Below, in pieces: positions 59,304-64,000 of a stretch of DNA of 64,000 nucleotides. The position numbers and the translations under genes are program-made. Position 1 is the first letter of the stretch. Every line of letters begins with the position of its first letter. The stretch spans positions 29,786,786-29,850,785 of the forward strand of contig NC_052021.1 of the NCBI RefSeq assembly GCF_015832195.1, given 5' to 3'. The notes below the pieces were generated by a model. That model had not been told where the DNA came from. It made no database searches and was given only the letters and a program-made list of their open reading frames with translations. The DNA is from Motacilla alba alba. Its lineage: Eukaryota > Chordata > Aves > Passeriformes > Motacillidae.

Positions 59304-62300
59304 CTGCAGGTAATTGTAGAAAAACAGTACACCTCATTAAGCAGTTCAGTGTCTCCAGAAAATTAATTGGTTATTGCTTTTTGTGTTTCTCATGTGCGTC
59401 TCTTGACATGAAAAGCAATTTTTTTCAGCAACACCTTTGTTTGCTGCAGTGCTTTTCCCTCCAGCACCCCCACTGGAGCAGACACTGGAGATGGTCTGTC
59501 CAGCTGGATGAACGTTTCCCACTCTGTCATCTCAGAAAAAAATCTCAGTGAGGGGGACACACAGTGTGTCAGAGTTAGTGACCATATGAGCAGTGACTAC
59601 AACAGCTGGCAGGTCCATTTTGGGAAACCAACCCCCTTAATTATGGAATAACAAGAGAAGAGCCCTGAGAATTCAACTCCTACTGTAACTTCTCTGAGTA
59701 TTTGCCTCTGGAGAGCATCACAGCAAAGCATTTACTCAGCTCTAAATGACATCAGCCCTCATCTGTCTTTCACATTCATATTTGTAGTCACCAGTGGTTC
59801 TCCAGGCCTTGGCTTCTGAATCACATAATAAAACTTTCAATTTTAAATTGCAGGTGAAGGTAAAAGGTTACATCTTACTTGCACCAGAGCACTTAAGGCA
59901 GAAATAAATGTGTACTTATAAAAGACCTTGCTTGCTTTAAAGCAGGAGAGGCCCAGAATTAAGCAGTAGGGAAAACAGAATTGTTTCTGTAATGATTTCT
60001 GATGACTCAGTAAGTGCAGGTATTAGCAGAGATGGACAAATGAGTCATCTTAAAAGAACAAGATGTAATCCTAAAGACTGTAAACATGAATGTCTTCTTG
60101 TGTGTTGGTTTATAAAAGCATCAGCACTGCTAGATATGTTAAGCAGTATGCTTCATCTCATTCAGAAATGAAAACATTCAGAAGATATGGAACCTACAAA
60201 GTCCTGCACTTCTAACAGGGCACACGAGATAGCTTTTGTTTACAGTAGAAGCATGTCATTAAAAATGATAAAGCTTGCACAGGGAAGAAGCACCCCACAT
60301 AATAGTCATACCCATTCCTTTTCCATGCCCCATTCTTTTCTTTCCATACAGCTCCATATTTTCACATTGGCACATGAGGACCCATTAAAATATGCAGCTG
60401 GCCAAAGTTTTCAAAGGAACCTAATTAAAAGTGATAGTGCCCTGCAAATAGGCTGAAGTGTGACAGATCAGCCTCTCTCCATCAATTATACTCTAACAGT
60501 AGCTCTCAAAAATATGTGATTTTAAGGGTTTCTCTCCACACTTGAGACATTTAATGTCACATTTATGGATGTATATTCAGTATTTTAAACATACCAAGTT
60601 AAGGGATTGTAAGTAATCAGTAACTGCCACTTTATTAAAATGGCTAACTGATGAAATTTATAAATTGGTTAGTAATCCATTTTCAACAAGTATAGAAAAG
60701 AAAGGATCTTCACTTTGTGATCATATTCTTAGCACATTTTCTTCTACAAGAAGGATGTAAAACTTTCCCTTTATAAAATTTTATTGTCTTTACTAAATTT
60801 TTGTACACACTGGAAAAAATACCATTAACACTTACATGCCTGAAATATAGGGTTTGGCTTATTTTCTGATTTGGCAAAGGAACAGGAGTTAAGGTGCAAT
60901 GATGACTTTAATTATGCAATCAAGTTTACTGGAAAATTGTGTGTAATATATATGCTTTAAAGATGTTTTATCATGCACATGCTCCATACACGTCTTAATT
61001 GTGCAAGAAAATTCTAGCAGAAGTATGCTAGCATTTTGGAAATTAATATTGCTAAAATTAAGAAGATTTGGTATGTTCAGCTTGAGCCAGTAGGTAATAT
61101 TTAAATGTATAAGAAACACTTATTTCTTTACAAAAATAGACACCACAGTTTTAGTGCATAAGAATAATCTTATAATGAATTATTAAGGGAAAATAAACGA
61201 TTCTAAACAAGCCATGCAAAGAACGATTGTCTCAGCTACAAAACCCTGTTGGGGTACACACTGCCAGCCAGAGGAAACACTGATAAAATGAAGGCCTGGC
61301 AATCCCTGATCATCTCCTCATTGTTCTAATGAGGAATTCTGCTCTGGGAATGTCATCTAAGCTACTTTCACATCTTTTGTCCTACTTACTTCATCTTCCT
61401 TTCAGTTCTTAATTAGGCCTTAAAGAGCCCTTTCAACTGGCTACTGCTCCCATTTAAGCACTGCTTTCGGGACAGGTGTTGGCATCACAGGAGAAGACAT
61501 ACAAACATAATGACTAAATAATATGCACAAGGAAGAAATGTAATAACTTGGTGAGGGCTAATATTACAGAATCTAATAATAAATTACTTCAAACACCTTA
61601 GAAAGCAATCCTGAATATTTAAAAAGAAATTCAAATGGTTTCATTCAAAACTGTGGTTGAGATAGAGTTTCTTCCCCACCTCATTTGTATTTTGCATTAA
61701 ATGAGCACCACCTCATAATCCTATAACAGACATTTAGGGTGGCTGGTATTCCAAAAGAAAAATCATCAAGGATTTCTTTTATCACCTTTAAATCCTTTAA
61801 ATAAAACAATTCACATCTTATTTCTTAAAAGAATTAAACCGATGCTTTTACCAGCAATAAATTACATGATTTGCAGTAGTACATTTGCAAGCACACAGAA
61901 ACTGTAATTATGGTTACTTTACAGACAATGGCTGCTAAGTTAAATCAATTTTTTGATGTCTCTTTTTGTCAGAGATTAAGTGACTGCCTGGTAGAATTCA
62001 GTTTACTATCTGATCAAAGGCAGCCTTCAAATACTCTGACATCTCCCACCAGCTACTTACATTATAAAAACTTGGGCATTTACAATAACATCAAATATTA
62101 TTACAAATCATTTACATAAACCAGCAGAAAACAAACAGTACAAAGTCATATTTGCTTGTGAAACTTGTTTTCTATATATTTTAGAGATTGAAAACAAACC
62201 CACTTTTAAAGATGTCATCTATTCACAGAACAAATTCTAGTTAGACCACATTTTCTTTCAAACAAAGACACTGTCCAGGCAATCTGTGGATTATTTTTTG

Positions 62301-62748
62301 TCTCTTCTTAGTGCATAATTTATTCTCAGTACTTTTAGAAACGAGAGCATTTTGAATAATACTTTCTAGTATTTATATTTTTTAGTGTTTTCATCCGTTC
62401 ATTTGTTATGTGTATTATTAATTCTACCATGTATCAGGTAATAATTTTAATTTTGATCTGCCTTCTAAAGACTGTCCTCAAGTCTCTGATTATAGTGATG
62501 GTAAGCTCATGTCTGGTCACTTAATAAATCACTGCCTAATGCAGAGTTCCTCACCTTACCATTACTTCTCTAGAGTCATCTAAACCAATTCTAAATTCAG
62601 GTTTTGGGGTTTTTTTTAGTTTTTGTGCAAAGAACTAAATATTTCCTTCTTCACCACATCACTAAACTCCATACTGAGTGCAAAACTCTTCTTTATTTCC
62701 AAATTTACATTAAGCCTGTGCTATTCTACTTAGGTTTTCTGGATATGT

Positions 62749-62771
62749 AAAAAAAAAAAAAAAAAAGAAAA
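62749..62771 (+). repeat. Poly(A) tract
   Basis: About 18 A followed by GAAAAA, inside the RAB11FIP2 last intron. Confidence 0.9.
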
Positions 62772-62849
62772 ACCCAACATTTCCATATAAGAGGTTAAAA
62801 TAGAACAAAAGCTTATAAGCTTATACAAGTACCAATTAGTTGGCATTTT

Positions 62850-62895
62850 TATATATATATATATATTTTTTTTTTATATATATATATTTATATAT
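62850..62895. repeat. (TA)n - T10 - (TA)n block
   Basis: An alternating TA stretch (62850-62865), a T run of about 10, and a second alternating TA stretch (62876-62895). The two TA arms are self-complementary. In the orientation of the minus-strand gene the block starts about 28 nt into the intron after the 46-nt exon. Confidence 0.93.
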
Positions 62896-62922
62896 GGCTG
62901 TCCATAACATTTCATAACTCAC

Positions 62923-62968
62923 CATTTTTTTCCTGAGATCCTCAGAGCCAGAAGGATTCACACTAAAA
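62923..62968 (-). CDS. RAB11FIP2: RAB11FIP2 penultimate exon (46 nt), probable
   Basis: A short minus-strand exon bounded by a pyrimidine-rich acceptor (TTCTTTCCCCACAG) and a strong donor (ATG followed by GTGAGT). After one base that completes a codon from the preceding exon, it reads FSVNPSGSEDLRKKM with no stop. It ends in phase 0, which matches the phase of the terminal exon at 59303, and splicing gives ...LRKKM-EGNPFD... The serine-rich then charged composition suits the linker just before the C-terminal coiled coil of a class I FIP. The preceding exon must end in phase 2 and is either outside the window or not recognised. The splice signals and frame are seen directly. Membership of RAB11FIP2 is inferred from strand, phase and position. 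A 46-nt exon cannot be skipped without shifting the frame, so it is probably constitutive. Confidence 0.68.
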
Positions 62969-64000
62969 CTGTGGGGAAAGAACATACCAAACAAATATTA
63001 GCAGGGCACGTGGATTTGACCAAAACATCTGCTAGAATAAAGTACTGAATTAGGCACACAGCTACAAAATATTTAATATGGTTTATTTTCTTGATTTGTT
63101 AAACTTAGGACAAGAAAATATTAGAAATTAAAGGAAATTTGAATATACTCTTTGTTCACAATTCTTTGTATTTTTCATATTCTTTTTGTCACCAAATTTG
63201 AATAACTAATTAAGAAATGCAAGAAAGGCTATTATGGATTTGGCTTCCTAATCTCTCCTCTTATCTTTAGACTTAGCTTGAGCTTCTAAGCATGGAGTGC
63301 TACTTTAAATGAAATATTCTAGAAAGAAATATCCTATTCTGAAATATCCTAGAATATCCCAGTCTCTGGGATGAGATTGATAAAAACCAACAACCAAACC
63401 CTACAGACTAACATGTATTCCCAGCTTTCATGGCAGCTCCTAGAGGAAAGTTCCTGCAGAAATTCCAGTGAGATCACCAGCTAAGGGCTAAAAAGCCATC
63501 TTCTGTCAGATACATTTATTTTGTTCTTAAAATTGAGTAAATAATCTATTATTTTATAAACCTAGTGATTATTGTGCATATCCAGAAAGGAAAGCTCTTT
63601 TATGTTTTTGATACTGATAAACACAGCCACTGCCTAAATGTCAGGCTTAAGAAACTGTCCACACAGGCTGGTGTAATTATTAGCAAGTATCTTTAAAAAT
63701 CAGGGATGCTGTGTTTTTATGTACTTGCTACAGCAGGTTTGGAGAGAAAACATTCTCTGAAAATGTGTTCAGAATTTGGATATGGCTCACAAATACTATT
63801 TACTTGGTAGCACCACAGCAGGCACATTCTTCACAACACAGAATCTCTTTTGTTAGACTGCATGTACTGGCTTTGAGAGTGATGTGTGACTGAGAACTAC
63901 AAAAACATATATATATATATTCATATTTTTTTAATTGTAAAGTTTTTTTATATTAGGGAACATGTATTTTTTGACTGCTCACCACTCTGTTATATGAATT
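62969..64000 (-). other. RAB11FIP2: RAB11FIP2 upstream intron (partial)
   Basis: AT-rich sequence upstream of the 46-nt exon in gene orientation, running off the right edge. It contains a short AT microsatellite (about 63906-63920). A donor-like GTGAGC occurs on the minus strand at about 63974, with an open phase running off the edge, but I cannot decide whether this is a real exon end. Nothing else was recognised. Confidence 0.45.

Larger units (their letters stand above)
59304..62922 (-). other. RAB11FIP2: RAB11FIP2 last intron
   Basis: A 3.6-kb intron between the 46-nt exon and the terminal exon, with GTGAGT at its 5' end and CTGCAG at its 3' end. It is AT-rich, with no recognised CR1 copy. 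It holds a poly(A) run (62749-62766) and a TA-T10-TA block (62850-62895) close to the donor. A possible 30-nt in-frame cassette exon at 60836-60865 is described in the findings. No other coding or RNA gene was recognised. Confidence 0.65.

Noticed and set aside
59049..59366. A 105-codon plus-strand open frame across the RAB11FIP2 terminal exon
   Set aside because: It is the antisense shadow of the real minus-strand coding exon.
61387..61460. A possible minus-strand exon ending at a GTAAGT donor at about 61390
   Set aside because: In the phase required by the neighbouring exons it has an in-frame TGA five codons from the donor.
62057..62110. Another GTAAGT on the minus strand in the last intron
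   Set aside because: The sequence upstream has an immediate in-frame TAA and no good acceptor.
1..64000. Prokaryotic-style systems, CRISPR arrays, tRNA or rRNA genes, complete endogenous retroviruses
   Set aside because: No spaced direct-repeat arrays, tRNA B-box words, rRNA blocks, or paired LTR and pol-like reading frames were seen.

Overview
The window is vertebrate nuclear DNA, almost certainly from a bird. It carries several 5'-truncated CR1 LINE tails, one ending in the repeated ATTCTGTG 3' terminus typical of bird CR1. Interspersed repeats are very sparse otherwise (about 1.2 kb in the first 54 kb). The only protein-coding sequence I recognise is spliced, with canonical GT-AG borders. 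There are no bacterial-type operons, CRISPR arrays, rRNA or tRNA genes. The exact species cannot be read from the sequence.

Right end (about 54.7-64.0 kb): the 3' part of RAB11FIP2 on the minus strand. The terminal coding exon (59076-59303) encodes the C-terminal 75 residues, including the class I Rab11-binding domain. A short upstream exon of 46 nt (62923-62968) joins it in frame across a 3.6-kb intron. A long AT-rich 3' UTR probably runs from the stop codon down to tandem poly(A) signals near 54.75 kb. The rest of the gene, with its N-terminal C2 domain and promoter, lies beyond the right edge.

Left and centre (1 to about 54.7 kb): no protein-coding gene that I can support. The stretch is mostly unique, AT-rich, CpG-poor sequence with five CR1 fragments (10.7, 11.7-12.2, 19.0-19.3, 45.3 and 48.6 kb), a few microsatellites (an ATGG array at 40.5 kb, AAT at 23.9 kb, TA tracts), homopolymer runs and one AT-rich minisatellite at 44.2 kb. 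In human, RAB11FIP2 faces a large gene desert towards EMX2, a forebrain and urogenital homeobox gene. If synteny holds here, this arm is the RAB11FIP2-proximal part of that desert. Clusters of homeodomain/CDX-like, PAR-bZIP/C/EBP-like and other motifs at about 2.8, 28.1, 32.0 and 36.2 kb are candidate regulatory elements, but without an alignment they stay inferences.

I did not find a convincing new molecular system. The best leads are the candidate enhancer patches, a 223-codon open frame with no recognised family at 49.5 kb, a possible 30-nt in-frame cassette exon inside the RAB11FIP2 intron, and a self-complementary TA tract just inside the 5' splice site of the 46-nt exon.
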